Source of the DNA: Selenomonadales bacterium
Lineage (GTDB): Bacteria; Bacillota; Negativicutes; Sporomusales; UBA7701
Assembly (NCBI GenBank): GCA_029976065.1
Contig: JARKNV010000047.1
Span: 1 to 64,000 of the forward strand
DNA: 64,000 nt
Reading direction: 5' to 3'
Of this stretch, positions 7,742 to 16,487 are shown piece after piece (position 1 is the first letter of the stretch; each line of letters begins with the position of its first letter). A model generated the notes under the pieces. The model was not told the origin of the DNA, did not search any database, and saw nothing but the letters and a program-made list of their open reading frames with translations. The position numbers were made by a program, and so were the translations under genes.

Positions 7742-10072
7742 CTAATAAAGAATTTCTATCCTGTGGCTGTACGCGTTATGGACCAGGAACCCGTCGTCCT
7801 GCGGGGAGTACTCCACCCAGTAGGTCACGCTCACCGGCCGGTGACTGGCCAGGAAGTGGCCGCTGACGGTGTCTTGCAGCTTGTCGCCTGTGCTCTCCGC
7901 GTGGGCGATCACCTGCGTGACGTCGGCAGTGAGGATAGCCCTGTCCTCCAATACGCGTCTCACATCGTCGGCAATGAAAACTTTGACCTCGGTCGTAGGT
8001 TCCGTGACGCTTTCCCTCCAAACCTCCCGGAGCAGCGCGCGTTTCAGCCGCGCCCGGTTCTCCCGGCGCTCCGACCAGCCCGGCGACGGCCGTTCGGCCT
8101 GGTTGTCGCCGTCTGTTGCGCACAGCAGGTCCAAAAGATAATAGGCGCGTTTGCCCTGTCCGGCGAAATTGTCCCGGCACATCGCGCAGTAAGTCAGGTA
8201 ATCGGTCGCGCTCTCCTTTATGCGGCTACTCACGACCTTGCGGGCGACCTCGCGGTCGGCGAACATCATCAGACCGCCGTACCCGCAACACACCGTAGTT
8301 TCGTGGTTATGGGGCAGCTCTTCCACCTCATTGCCCAGCCTGCCGAGAATATTGCGCACGCTCGCATGGATCTGCGGCTCGTGCCTCGTCGTGCAGCTGT
8401 CGTGAACGGCCAGCTTCCGCGGCGCGGCGGTACTGGCGCCGGCCGGCGGGCCGATGCGGTCGAGCAGCGTCCACAGCGTCTCGACAGGCACGGCAGGCAG
8501 GTTGTGATAAAACATGCTGTAACAGGTCGGGCAGGCCGTGATCACCTGCGGACGACCGAGCGCCTGCCACTTGTCCTCGATGCTCAGCAGCGTCTCCCGG
8601 AAAAGCTGCTCCTGTCCGGCCCAGTTGGCCGGGGCGCCGCAGCAGCCTAGCATTAGGCCCACGCCGCCGTCGACCTTCTCGCACAAGTACTCGTACATCT
8701 TTCTGACCGCTTGCGGCGAGGACGCCGCCTGCTGGCAGCCGGGGAAGAATACCAGCCGGCTCGACCCGTGGCCGGGCTGATGCCGGCACAGGGCGAAGTC
8801 GTCGCCGGCACTGAACTTCATGTCCCGCAAGGCGAAATCGTGGACGGACGGCGGCATCTTGCCCCTCTCCACCATCATCTGCCGTGCCTCCCGGATGACC
8901 TCCCCCATGTCCAGGCCGTTGGGGCACAGCTGGGCGCACTGTCCGCACAAGGCGCAGGTATTGATCATCTTGTTGGCATGGTGGATACCCATGACGATCG
9001 ACAGATTGTTGTAGACCTCGCGCACGTAGCGGCGGGGGTACGACCCGTAGTGGGCCAGGTACTCGCACGCCTTGACGCACTCGCGGCACTCGCACTGCAG
9101 GCAGCGCCCCGCTTCCTGCACCGCCTCCTCCGCCGAGTACCCGCCTTCCGGGTCGCGCACGGCAGCTCTCATCTGCGGCGCAACGCCGGCGATATTAGTG
9201 TACAGGGTGCTCTTGTACGGACCTTCGCCTTCCCGGCCGGCGGTCAGCGACGCGCCCTGCAGCAGCCGGTCGATCGAGTTGGCCGCCGCCTTGCTGTCGG
9301 CGATCGACGCGATCGGCGAACGGCTGCCGCAGCGGCGGAGGCTGCCGCCGGCGAAAACCTTCGGGTGGCTGGTCGCCAGCGTAACCCGGTCCACGGCGAT
9401 GCTGCCGCCGCTGTCCAGCTTGAGTCCCCAGCCGGCGAAACCCTCATCGCGGCAGCCCACGGCCAAATAAACGGCATCGTACTTATCGGCCAGTGCGGCC
9501 ACCGTCAGGTCCCCGGCACCGACGGCCGCGTTATAGTTTATCTCCACAGGCAGCCGGCCGAAGACGGCGAAGTCTTCGTCAATCAGCTTCCCGGGCAGTC
9601 TGCTTTCGGAAAATTGCCTGATGCTCCCCCCCAGGCGGTCGGCCGCCTCGTACACGACCACCCGGTAGCCTTTGCGGGCAAGCTCCAGGGCCGCGGTCAG
9701 CCCGCCCAAACCCGCGCCGGCGACCGCCACCGTCCCGTTCCTGGCCGGCAGCGCCGCAAACATCGCCCGCGGTTTTTCGTTGTTGTCGACGCAGCTTCTC
9801 TCCAGCGCGCCGACGTCCACCGGCTCATCGATCTCGCCGCGGCGGCAGGCCTGCTCGCAGGGCCGGTCGCAGATACGGCTGATGATCCCCGGGAAAGGCA
9901 CAGCCTTGTGGAACAGCGCCAGTCCGCCCGCCCAGTCCTGCTTGCGCACGGCGGCCACCATGCCCCGCGCGTCGACGTGGACGGGGCAGCCGGCCGTGCA
10001 GCCCGGCGGGTTTTCCTGGACGCATTTCGCTTCGCGTTCGCGCAGCAATTTCTGATCCATACAATCGCCCAT
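7742..10072 (-). CDS. FAD-dependent oxidoreductase / dicluster Fe-S / CCG-domain protein
   Basis: A 776-residue three-part electron-transfer protein. The N-terminus is a GltD-like Fe-S adaptor (PPGCTAGCPVH, then CDRPCEQACRRGEID). Next is a flavin-binding Rossmann fold with VAVAGAGLGGLTAAL near residue 114. The C-terminal half has ferredoxin-type cysteines (CLQCECRECVKAC, CALCGQCAQLCPNG near 375) and two CCG (heterodisulfide-reductase-like) units, FFPGC..MLGCCGAP and HDSCT..VCCGYGG. It probably passes electrons between the Mo-hydroxylase and a nicotinamide or quinone pool. Families of this build are known beside Trs-type clusters. It directly follows the aldehyde oxidoreductase gene, separated by 116 bases with a long inverted repeat. 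Confidence 0.8.
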   Translation of the reverse strand: MGDCMDQKLLREREAKCVQENPPGCTAGCPVHVDARGMVAAVRKQDWAGGLALFHKAVPFPGIISRICDRPCEQACRRGEIDEPVDVGALERSCVDNNEKPRAMFAALPARNGTVAVAGAGLGGLTAALELARKGYRVVVYEAADRLGGSIRQFSESRLPGKLIDEDFAVFGRLPVEINYNAAVGAGDLTVAALADKYDAVYLAVGCRDEGFAGWGLKLDSGGSIAVDRVTLATSHPKVFAGGSLRRCGSRSPIASIADSKAAANSIDRLLQGASLTAGREGEGPYKSTLYTNIAGVAPQMRAAVRDPEGGYSAEEAVQEAGRCLQCECRECVKACEYLAHYGSYPRRYVREVYNNLSIVMGIHHANKMINTCALCGQCAQLCPNGLDMGEVIREARQMMVERGKMPPSVHDFALRDMKFSAGDDFALCRHQPGHGSSRLVFFPGCQQAASSPQAVRKMYEYLCEKVDGGVGLMLGCCGAPANWAGQEQLFRETLLSIEDKWQALGRPQVITACPTCYSMFYHNLPAVPVETLWTLLDRIGPPAGASTAAPRKLAVHDSCTTRHEPQIHASVRNILGRLGNEVEELPHNHETTVCCGYGGLMMFADREVARKVVSSRIKESATDYLTYCAMCRDNFAGQGKRAYYLLDLLCATDGDNQAERPSPGWSERRENRARLKRALLREVWRESVTEPTTEVKVFIADDVRRVLEDRAILTADVTQVIAHAESTGDKLQDTVSGHFLASHRPVSVTYWVEYSPQDDGFLVHNAYSHRIEILY

Positions 10073-10107
10073 TTCCCGAATATATTCTCCTGCCCCCCCG
10101 CAGGGGG

Positions 10108-10156
10108 AACCTAAAACGAACTGAGAGCCGGACGGCCGTTCAGTTCGTTTTAGGTT
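10108..10156. repeat. long inverted repeat between operon genes
   Basis: AACCTAAAACGAACTGA at 10108-10124 is the exact reverse complement of 10140-10156 (17-bp arms). The 15-base centre itself contains GCCG-GA-CGGC. It has no clean T tract, so it may be an RNA-stabilising or attenuating hairpin between the aldehyde oxidoreductase and its partner, or a binding site. Confidence 0.8.
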
Positions 10157-10188
10157 ATGGGTTTGTAAATTGTTTATTCCTGGAAAGG

Positions 10189-12921
10189 TTACTTTTTACC
10201 TGCCAGTTTGTCGAGACCGGCCTTGATTTTTTCCGGCAGCGCCGGCACAGCGTAGATCCGCACGCCGCAGGCGTTGTAGATGGCGTTGAGCACGGCGGGA
10301 TGCGGCGCGGTCAGCGGAGCCTCGCCGACGCCGGCGGCACCGTACGGGCCTAGCGGCCGCGGCGTGACGTTGTAAATGATCTCGAAGTCGTCGGGGATGT
10401 CCTGGATGAACGGCAGCCCGCAGCTGACCAGGCTGGTGTGCTTCTTGAGGTCCTCGAAGTCCTCGGTGAGGGCCAGGCCGATGCCCTGGGCGATGCCGCC
10501 GTAGATCTGGCCGTCGACCGTCGCCTTGTTGGTTATCGTGCCGACGTCGACGACCGTCGTGAACTTCACGACCTTGGCCTTGCCGGTCTTCATGTCGACC
10601 TCGACTTCCGGCATGAACAGTTCGTACATGTAGATGGGGAAGGGATCGCCCTTGCCGGTGACGGCGTCGCACGGCGTGCACATCGACGCCGCCCACTTGC
10701 CCTCGTAGCGGAGGGGCAGCTTCTCGGCGACCATTTCGTCATACGTGCGGAAGGTGCCGTCCGGTTTGCGCATGGCGTTCACGAGCATCTCGCTGGCCAC
10801 ACGAGTGGCGTTGCCGCACATGACGTTGTTGCGGCTACCGCCGGACGGTCCGCTGGCCGGGGTGATCCCCGTGTCATTCATGACCAGCTTGATCTGCTCG
10901 GGCCTGAAGCCGGCCTGGCGGAGCGTCTCGTGGGCCATGCTCAGGAAGGCGAGGTCGGCGCCCTGGCCGTGGTCTTCCCAGGAGCTGTAGGCGGTGACGC
11001 CGTCCTTGGTCAACTCGACCCAGGCCTCAGAGCCGTCGGGGCCGTCGAGGCCGCAGCCGTAGATGCCGAGCGACAGGCCGACGCCGCGCTTCTTGTCGGC
11101 GGTGGAAAGCTCCTGGCAGCGCTTCTTCGCTTCCTGCCACAGCGGCCGCAGCGTGTTTATCATCGCCTCGAGGCAGAACACGTCGGGCACCTGCTGGGTC
11201 GGCGTGGTCGCCCCCGGCCGGTAAACGTTCTTGAAGCGCAGCTCCAGCGGGTCCATGCCGAGCTTCTCGGCCAGTTCGTCCATGGCGATCTCCGATGCCA
11301 GGAAGGCCTGCGGCGAGCCGTAGGCCCGGAAGGCCGAGCCCCAGGCGTGATTCGTGCACACCGTGCGCCCCTTGCCGCGGATGCTCGGGATGTCGTAGCC
11401 GGCGCCGGTGAACTGGGCCTGGCGGACGGTCAGCAGGTCGCCGAACTCGGAATAGGGGCCGTGGTCGATCGTCCAGTCGCTTTCCATCGCCAGCAGCTTG
11501 CCGCTCTTGTCGGCCGCCAGTTTGCACTTCACGAAGCCCGGGGAGCGCTTGCCGGTGTAGGTGATGTGCTGGTACATCGAATAGTTCAGCGACACCGGCC
11601 GACCGGTGGCCAGGCAGGCCACGCCGAGCAACGCTTCCATCGTCGGGCTGAACTTGTAGCCGAACGTGCCGCCGGCCGGGTTCTGCACGATGCGGCATTT
11701 CTCCGGCTCGATGCCGATGCCGGCGACGATCATCGCGTGGTGCAGATGGATGCCGATGCTCTTGGAGTGGATGGTCAGGCGGCCCTCCTCGTCGAAGTAG
11801 GCGTTGCCGCAGTCGGGCTCGATGGTCAGGTGCGGCTGGCGGCTGCAGAAGGTGTCGACCTCGACGGTGACGACGTCGCCTCTGCTCATGACCGGCTTGG
11901 TGTCTTCGCCCTTGACAATCCCCTGCTCATAGTAAATATTCGGCGTGCCGGGGTGAATCTCCATCGCGTCGGGGGCCATGGCGGCCGGGGCGCTCATGAA
12001 GACGGGCAGCACCTCGAGGTCTACCTTGACCTTCTTGGCCGCCGCCTGGGCATGGGCCACTGTGTCGGCGCAGACGATGGCGATGGCGTCGCCGAACTGG
12101 AATACTTTCTCGTCGCACAGGATCGGCCGATCCCAGCCGTCGCCCTTGTTGCTCGGGAAGGTAAGACCGTTGATGCGGTTCTTGCCTTTGACGTCCTTAT
12201 GGGTGACGACCTTGAAGACGCCGGGCATCTTTTCGGCCTCGGCGATGTCGATGCCCTTGATGTTGGCGTGCGAAACTTCAGCCTGCACCAGTGCCATGCG
12301 CAGAGTGCCGGGCGGCATCTGCAGGGCGACGTCGGCGCCGAAATCCCAGGTGCCGGTAACCTTGCGGATGGCCGACGGGCGGTGGTAGGTGGTGCCGTAT
12401 ATCTTGTTGCCAACCGGTTTGAAAAGCAGTTCGTCCTTGCGCAGCTCGCCGCGGAGGACCTTGGCGGCGGCCATAACGGCATCGACAAGAGGCTTATAAC
12501 CGGTGCAGCGGCAGGCATTGCGGTTCTTGTGGAACCAATCGCGGACTTCCTCTCGGGTGGGATTGACGTTGGTATCCAGGAGGACTTTGGCCGACAGAAT
12601 AAACCCGGGGCTGCAAAAACCGCACTGAGCGCAGCCGTAGGCCATCCAGGCGACCTGCAACGGATGGAGATTTTTCGGAGTACCGATGCCTTCGATAGTC
12701 ATTATCTGGGCGTCATCCGGCACTTTGCTCATTTTCACGATGCAGGCGCGCACGACCTTGCCGCCGAGAATGATCGAGCAACTGCCGCATTGGCCCTGAT
12801 TACAGCCAACTTTACAGCCAGTCAACAGGAGCTGTTCCCTTAGAACCTTTGCCAGGCTGGCTTCCGGATCGACGATCAACGTCCGCGTCAATCCGTTGAT
12901 ATTGAGGACCTTTTTAAGCAC
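10189..12921 (-). CDS. molybdenum hydroxylase, aldehyde oxidoreductase (Mop) type
   Basis: About 910 residues, the length of Desulfovibrio gigas Mop (907), with all domains in one chain. Two N-terminal [2Fe-2S] sites are visible: CKVGCNQGQCGSC (plant-type) and CAQCGFCSPG with CRCTGYKP. The molybdenum part follows, with the catalytic glutamate in GVGEAPLTAPHP near the C-terminus. It oxidises an aldehyde or N-heterocycle with water as oxygen source; the actual substrate is unknown. GTG at 12921 is preferred because GAAGGAG lies nine bases upstream, whereas the ATG at 12930 touches it; a frame to 13041 has no support. Expressed from the sigma-54 promoter at 13.19 kb; first gene of the operon. 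Confidence 0.88.
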   Translation of the reverse strand: MLKKVLNINGLTRTLIVDPEASLAKVLREQLLLTGCKVGCNQGQCGSCSIILGGKVVRACIVKMSKVPDDAQIMTIEGIGTPKNLHPLQVAWMAYGCAQCGFCSPGFILSAKVLLDTNVNPTREEVRDWFHKNRNACRCTGYKPLVDAVMAAAKVLRGELRKDELLFKPVGNKIYGTTYHRPSAIRKVTGTWDFGADVALQMPPGTLRMALVQAEVSHANIKGIDIAEAEKMPGVFKVVTHKDVKGKNRINGLTFPSNKGDGWDRPILCDEKVFQFGDAIAIVCADTVAHAQAAAKKVKVDLEVLPVFMSAPAAMAPDAMEIHPGTPNIYYEQGIVKGEDTKPVMSRGDVVTVEVDTFCSRQPHLTIEPDCGNAYFDEEGRLTIHSKSIGIHLHHAMIVAGIGIEPEKCRIVQNPAGGTFGYKFSPTMEALLGVACLATGRPVSLNYSMYQHITYTGKRSPGFVKCKLAADKSGKLLAMESDWTIDHGPYSEFGDLLTVRQAQFTGAGYDIPSIRGKGRTVCTNHAWGSAFRAYGSPQAFLASEIAMDELAEKLGMDPLELRFKNVYRPGATTPTQQVPDVFCLEAMINTLRPLWQEAKKRCQELSTADKKRGVGLSLGIYGCGLDGPDGSEAWVELTKDGVTAYSSWEDHGQGADLAFLSMAHETLRQAGFRPEQIKLVMNDTGITPASGPSGGSRNNVMCGNATRVASEMLVNAMRKPDGTFRTYDEMVAEKLPLRYEGKWAASMCTPCDAVTGKGDPFPIYMYELFMPEVEVDMKTGKAKVVKFTTVVDVGTITNKATVDGQIYGGIAQGIGLALTEDFEDLKKHTSLVSCGLPFIQDIPDDFEIIYNVTPRPLGPYGAAGVGEAPLTAPHPAVLNAIYNACGVRIYAVPALPEKIKAGLDKLAGKK

Positions 12922-13110
12922 ATATACCATCTCCTTCGCTTTTTCGGTCTTCTCTCCGTCCACGGGACGTACTTCCTTTTCCTCCCTCCTTTCGCATAAT
13001 CGCGATGAGAGCATTGCCAGCCACCGACGATAAAAAAGCAAGCAAGCGCGAAAAAGAGATCAGCGCCCTGCTTGTATATTCCGCAAGCACTGTATTCCCT
13101 TTTCCGCCAT

Positions 13111-13130
13111 GGGGTTACGCGGGTAACCCC
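13111..13130. other. leader hairpin of the Mo-hydroxylase operon
   Basis: GGGGTTAC-GCGG-GTAACCCC, a perfect 8-bp inverted repeat, lies downstream of the predicted sigma-54 transcription start and about 190 bases before the start codon. It would be in the untranslated leader; it has no T tract. It may be an RNA or protein-binding element. Confidence 0.6.
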
Positions 13131-13185
13131 ACGAATAGGCCGGCGCAGCCCGCTGCAATGAGCCGCGCGCTCATTATTGGAATAT

Positions 13186-13202
13186 TGCATAACCCGTGCC
13201 AA
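13186..13202 (-). promoter_or_regulatory. sigma-54 promoter of the Mo-hydroxylase operon
   Basis: Reading the minus strand, TTGGCACGGGTTATGCA gives the -24 GG (13199-13200) and -12 GC (13187-13188) with exactly ten bases between. It points at the aldehyde oxidoreductase gene, and the sigma-54 activator gene lies just upstream. The remaining 12.93-13.33 kb holds a leader hairpin, this promoter and the activator's terminator. Confidence 0.8.
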
Positions 13203-13206
13203 CGGA

Positions 13207-13236
13207 AAAGACCCGTCTGCAAACCTGCAGGACGGG
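13207..13236 (-). terminator. terminator of the sigma-54 activator gene
   Basis: On the minus strand GGCCCGTC and GACGGGTC pair around TGCAGG-type inner bases and are followed by TTTT. It ends the activator gene just upstream of the sigma-54 promoter of the next operon. Confidence 0.7.
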
Positions 13237-13330
13237 CCTTCGATAGCCATATAACCGGCAACATATGTGTAAATATTGTTACCTTTGTGTTTACTTTAGT
13301 GACACTTTCGCTACACCATAGAAACACTTA

Positions 13331-15313
13331 TCAATTTGGGATGGAGTATACCCGCATCTTGCTATAGAGTGTTTTGCGCGAGACCCCCAGTTCCCTCGCC
13401 ACTCGGCTGACGTTGCCGGCGTGCGCGTTCAACAGGCCCTGGATTTTGTGTTTTTCCGCGTCCCGGGCCAGCTTCTGCCTTTTCTCCCGGCTGTCGACAA
13501 CCTGGAGCGGCACGATCGGCGGGTAGGCTTTGCCGGCGAGCGGGGTGAAAAACTCCGCCGGCAGGTGCCGCAGAGTGATGGCGCCGTCCTCGGCCAGGCT
13601 GGCGGCCCGTTCGACGACGTTCTGAAGCTCGCGGACATTGCCGGGCCAGGCGTAACTGGCCAGGCAGTCGATGACCTCGGGGTCGGCGTAATAATCGCAG
13701 CCCCGGTCGCGGCCGAGTTTATCGAGAAAGTGCGCGAACAGCAGCGGGATGTCCTCGACACGGTTCCTAAGGGGCGGAATGGTTATCGCCATAACGTTGA
13801 GGCGATAAAACAAGTCCTGACGGAAAGTCCCCTTCTCTACTTCCTGAAGCAGGTTTTTGTTCGTGGCGCAGATCAGCCGGACATTGACCGGGATGGTTTT
13901 GTCGCCGCCAATCCGGGTTACCTTCTTTTCCTGGATCACCCGCAGAAAAGCGATTTGCTGTTCCAGCGGCATGTCGCCCACCTCGTCGAGGAAGAGCGTT
14001 CCTCCCGCCGCAAGCTCGAATTTGCCGGGTTTCCCGCCGCGTTTCGCGCCGGTGAAGGCGCCCTCCTCGTAGCCGAACAGTTCGCTGCCGATCAATTCAC
14101 GGGGAATGGCCCCGCAGTTGAGGGCGACGAACGGTCCGCTGTGCTGGGCGCTGAGATTGTGGATGGCTTGGGCGAAAATCTCCTTGCCGGTGCCGCTTTC
14201 TCCCTGCAACAGTATATTGGAACCGGTGGTCGCCGTAAGTGACGCGAGTCGTATGGCGTCGCGGATCGCCGGGCTGTCGCCGATAATATCCTTGAACTGC
14301 AGGGTCGCGGAGTAGCCGCCGAAGCGGTTGACGAGCTTCTGCACCTGCTTGATCGGCCTGAGAATCACGATTCCGCCGTTGGCCGCCCCCTGCTCCGTTA
14401 CGACCGGATCGCACGACACCAGGCAGTAGCAAAGTCCGTCCTTGGTATCCACCATAACCTCCACATCGGAGCAGGGCTCGTCGATCCCCGGAACTTTGCC
14501 CCGCGACTGCGCCCGGCATTCGAACAGCTTGGAAACCGGTATTCCCATCACATTCCGGCCGAACATCGCCTTGGCTGCAGGGTTGATTTCGATAACCACG
14601 CCTTTTTTGTCAACGATGAGGACGCCGTCCGAAACGGAGTTGAAAAAATTGGTCAGGCGGTTGTTGACTATGGCCAACTCCTGGTTCTTCAACCTGATGC
14701 TGAGTTGGGCCATGATAGCTTCGGTCGCGGCGACGACGATCCCCAGGGTGTGCAGATGGGAGGCGCAGGAAGCGCCCGACATGTCCAGCACGCCGATTAC
14801 CCGCCGGTCGCCGTCGAAAATCGGGGCCGCCGAGCACGTCAGGCAGTGGTGCTTGCGACAGAAGTGTTCCGCCCCGGACACCTGGATCGGCGCCCCCATC
14901 TCCAGGGCGGTGCCGATGGCGTTCGTGCCGGCCTCCGTTTCGTGCCAGCTGGCGCCGCGGAAGAAGTCCTCCGTCATCGGATTCTGCAGCGTATCCGCGT
15001 CGCCGAACATTTCCATTATGAAACCGTTCTCGTCGGTCAGAACGACCACGAACCCCGACCCCTGCACGAATTGGTACAGGTTCGACATGAAAGGCTTGGC
15101 AACTTTGATAAGCTGGTCCTTTTCGCGCAGCAGCCTGTTCAGCGACTGGGCATCGAGCTTACGATGGGGCGTCGCGCTGTAAGGATCAACGTTTGCTTCG
15201 CGGCACCGTCTCCATGAGGCGACAATCGGCGGGCGGACGTCCTCGGCCCGGCCCCGGCCGGCGACGAATTCTTTCCAGCTGGACAGCAAAGCATCTTTAT
15301 ATCCTTCAGCCAC
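13331..15313 (-). CDS. sigma-54-dependent activator, AcoR-like (GAF-PAS-AAA-Fis)
   Basis: About 660 residues. The N-terminus resembles AcoR/DhaR sensors (PPIVASWRRC and a GAF domain with ASWHETEAGTNAIGTAL and HFCRKHHCLTCSAAPI). A PAS domain follows (VSDGVLIVDKKG), then an AAA+ domain with Walker A GESGTGKE, the sigma-54 contact loop GAFTGA and LFLDEVGDMP, then a Fis-type HTH (GNVSRVARELGVSRKTLYSK). It should activate the sigma-54 promoter of the adjacent Mo-hydroxylase operon on sensing a substrate-related ligand or redox state. Start GTG 15313 was chosen for the GAGGTGA site upstream; the frame is open to 15412. Confidence 0.88.
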   Translation of the reverse strand: MAEGYKDALLSSWKEFVAGRGRAEDVRPPIVASWRRCREANVDPYSATPHRKLDAQSLNRLLREKDQLIKVAKPFMSNLYQFVQGSGFVVVLTDENGFIMEMFGDADTLQNPMTEDFFRGASWHETEAGTNAIGTALEMGAPIQVSGAEHFCRKHHCLTCSAAPIFDGDRRVIGVLDMSGASCASHLHTLGIVVAATEAIMAQLSIRLKNQELAIVNNRLTNFFNSVSDGVLIVDKKGVVIEINPAAKAMFGRNVMGIPVSKLFECRAQSRGKVPGIDEPCSDVEVMVDTKDGLCYCLVSCDPVVTEQGAANGGIVILRPIKQVQKLVNRFGGYSATLQFKDIIGDSPAIRDAIRLASLTATTGSNILLQGESGTGKEIFAQAIHNLSAQHSGPFVALNCGAIPRELIGSELFGYEEGAFTGAKRGGKPGKFELAAGGTLFLDEVGDMPLEQQIAFLRVIQEKKVTRIGGDKTIPVNVRLICATNKNLLQEVEKGTFRQDLFYRLNVMAITIPPLRNRVEDIPLLFAHFLDKLGRDRGCDYYADPEVIDCLASYAWPGNVRELQNVVERAASLAEDGAITLRHLPAEFFTPLAGKAYPPIVPLQVVDSREKRQKLARDAEKHKIQGLLNAHAGNVSRVARELGVSRKTLYSKMRVYSIPN

Positions 15314-15620
15314 CGTAATCACCTCGACATCACTTGCTAATATCGGATTTTCGCTCTTCTTCCCCCAAACCCTTCCGGCACTGCCCGGAAGGAATTTTCC
15401 TTTTTGCCACAAAAATCAGATAGTACTTATCGATGAAGTGCTGTTAGCTCGCGGGCAGGCTGGTGGCAAATAGATTTGAGGATTTCCAAACGGAAAGGTT
15501 CTCTTAAATAAGACGATCTCTCTGATTGTTGAAAACTTGTGAAAGGATTAAATAATTAAAAGCCGAATCAAATTATATATACTGTATCTTATTTCCACAA
15601 GGGAGAAAGGAGACTTTAAT
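15314..15620. other. intergenic region between activator and hemerythrin genes
   Basis: Divergent spacer of about 300 bases. A plausible sigma-A promoter for the hemerythrin gene is TTAAAA (15556-15561), 16 bases, TATACT (15578-15583). GGAGAAAGGAG gives its ribosome binding site. I see no other feature. Confidence 0.45.
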
Positions 15621-16013
15621 ATGATTCAATGGTCGGAAGAATATCGCCTTGGCTTAAAAGACATCGATGAGCAGCACAAGAATTTATTCGCCGTCGCTAA
15701 TAGAGCCTATGAGCTTCTAAAAAATGAACTCCGGCTGGACAAATATGATCAAATTCTGGAAATATTGGACGAGTTAAGGGATTATACCGCTACGCACTTT
15801 AGCCAGGAAGAACAGTATATGGCCAGTATCGGTTATCCAAAACTGTTGTCCCACAAGGTTCAGCATAGTGATTTCATTGAAAAGATCAGTAACGTCGATC
15901 TGAATTCAGTTGACGCCGATCAAGATAAGTATTTGTTCGACTTGTTGGATTTCTTTGCCGACTGGCTCATGAATCACATTTTGAAAACCGACCGTATGTA
16001 TACCGAGGGATAG
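15621..16013 (+). CDS. bacteriohemerythrin
   Basis: A 130-residue single-domain hemerythrin. Di-iron ligands appear in the family order: DIDEQHKNLF (His near 20), THFSQEEQYM (His and Glu near 58-62), SHKVQHSDF (two His near 77 and 81) and LMNHILKTDRMY (His and Asp near 117-122). It binds oxygen reversibly and is used by anaerobes and microaerophiles for oxygen sensing, delivery or protection. Monocistronic: it has its own promoter and ribosome site and ends near a bidirectional terminator. The gene is more AT-rich than its neighbours. Confidence 0.93.
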   Translation: MIQWSEEYRLGLKDIDEQHKNLFAVANRAYELLKNELRLDKYDQILEILDELRDYTATHFSQEEQYMASIGYPKLLSHKVQHSDFIEKISNVDLNSVDADQDKYLFDLLDFFADWLMNHILKTDRMYTEG

Positions 16014-16101
16014 GGACAAGTTACCAGTTGATCTTGCCGCTTTAAACCATTATAACGCCAATGCGGTCATGGCGGAATGGCACATCAGAATGCGAAATAA
16101 G

Positions 16102-16137
16102 AAATATGTCCGGAACAGTGATGTTCCGGACATATTT
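16102..16137. terminator. bidirectional terminator
   Basis: AAATATGTCCGGAAC (16102-16116), loop AGTGAT, GTTCCGGACATATTT (16123-16137). It separates the hemerythrin gene from the convergent fixX. Confidence 0.85.
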
Positions 16138-16184
16138 GTCAGCATGTGAAGAGCTTCTATGATTATGTGCGGGAACGACCCGGG

Positions 16185-16487
16185 TCAGCCTTGAGTATAG
16201 ATGACGCCCTTGCCATGACCGGGATAGTTCCAGGAGTAGCCTTCGACGCCTTGGTTCAGGCGTTCGCAGACGAGCCGGCAGTTGCCGCATTCCAGGCAGC
16301 CCACGTGGTCGAAGCGGAGAAGGTCGTTGGCGTCGTCCCACCGGTAGCGCTCCGCCGGGCAGGAATAGGTGCATGCCCGGTGTTGGCACGTTTTGCAGGC
16401 GACCTTATCGACGATGATATGGGCGTTGTGGTCGTCGCTGTCGAACTTGGTTTTTGCCAGGCGATCATCCATATTAAGCTTTTTCAT
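16185..16487 (-). CDS. fixX: FixX-like ferredoxin
   Basis: A 100-residue ferredoxin-like protein with ACKTCQHRACTYSCPAERY (about 31-49) and GCLECGNCRLVCERL (about 64-78), the FixX/ETF-QO C-terminal Fe-S pattern. Its start overlaps the stop of the flavoprotein gene (ATGA), so the two are coupled. FixX with FixC passes electrons from electron-transfer flavoprotein to quinone or ferredoxin. No fixA/fixB (ETF) genes are in this window, so the pair must act with ETF encoded elsewhere. Confidence 0.88.
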   Translation of the reverse strand: MKKLNMDDRLAKTKFDSDDHNAHIIVDKVACKTCQHRACTYSCPAERYRWDDANDLLRFDHVGCLECGNCRLVCERLNQGVEGYSWNYPGHGKGVIYTQG

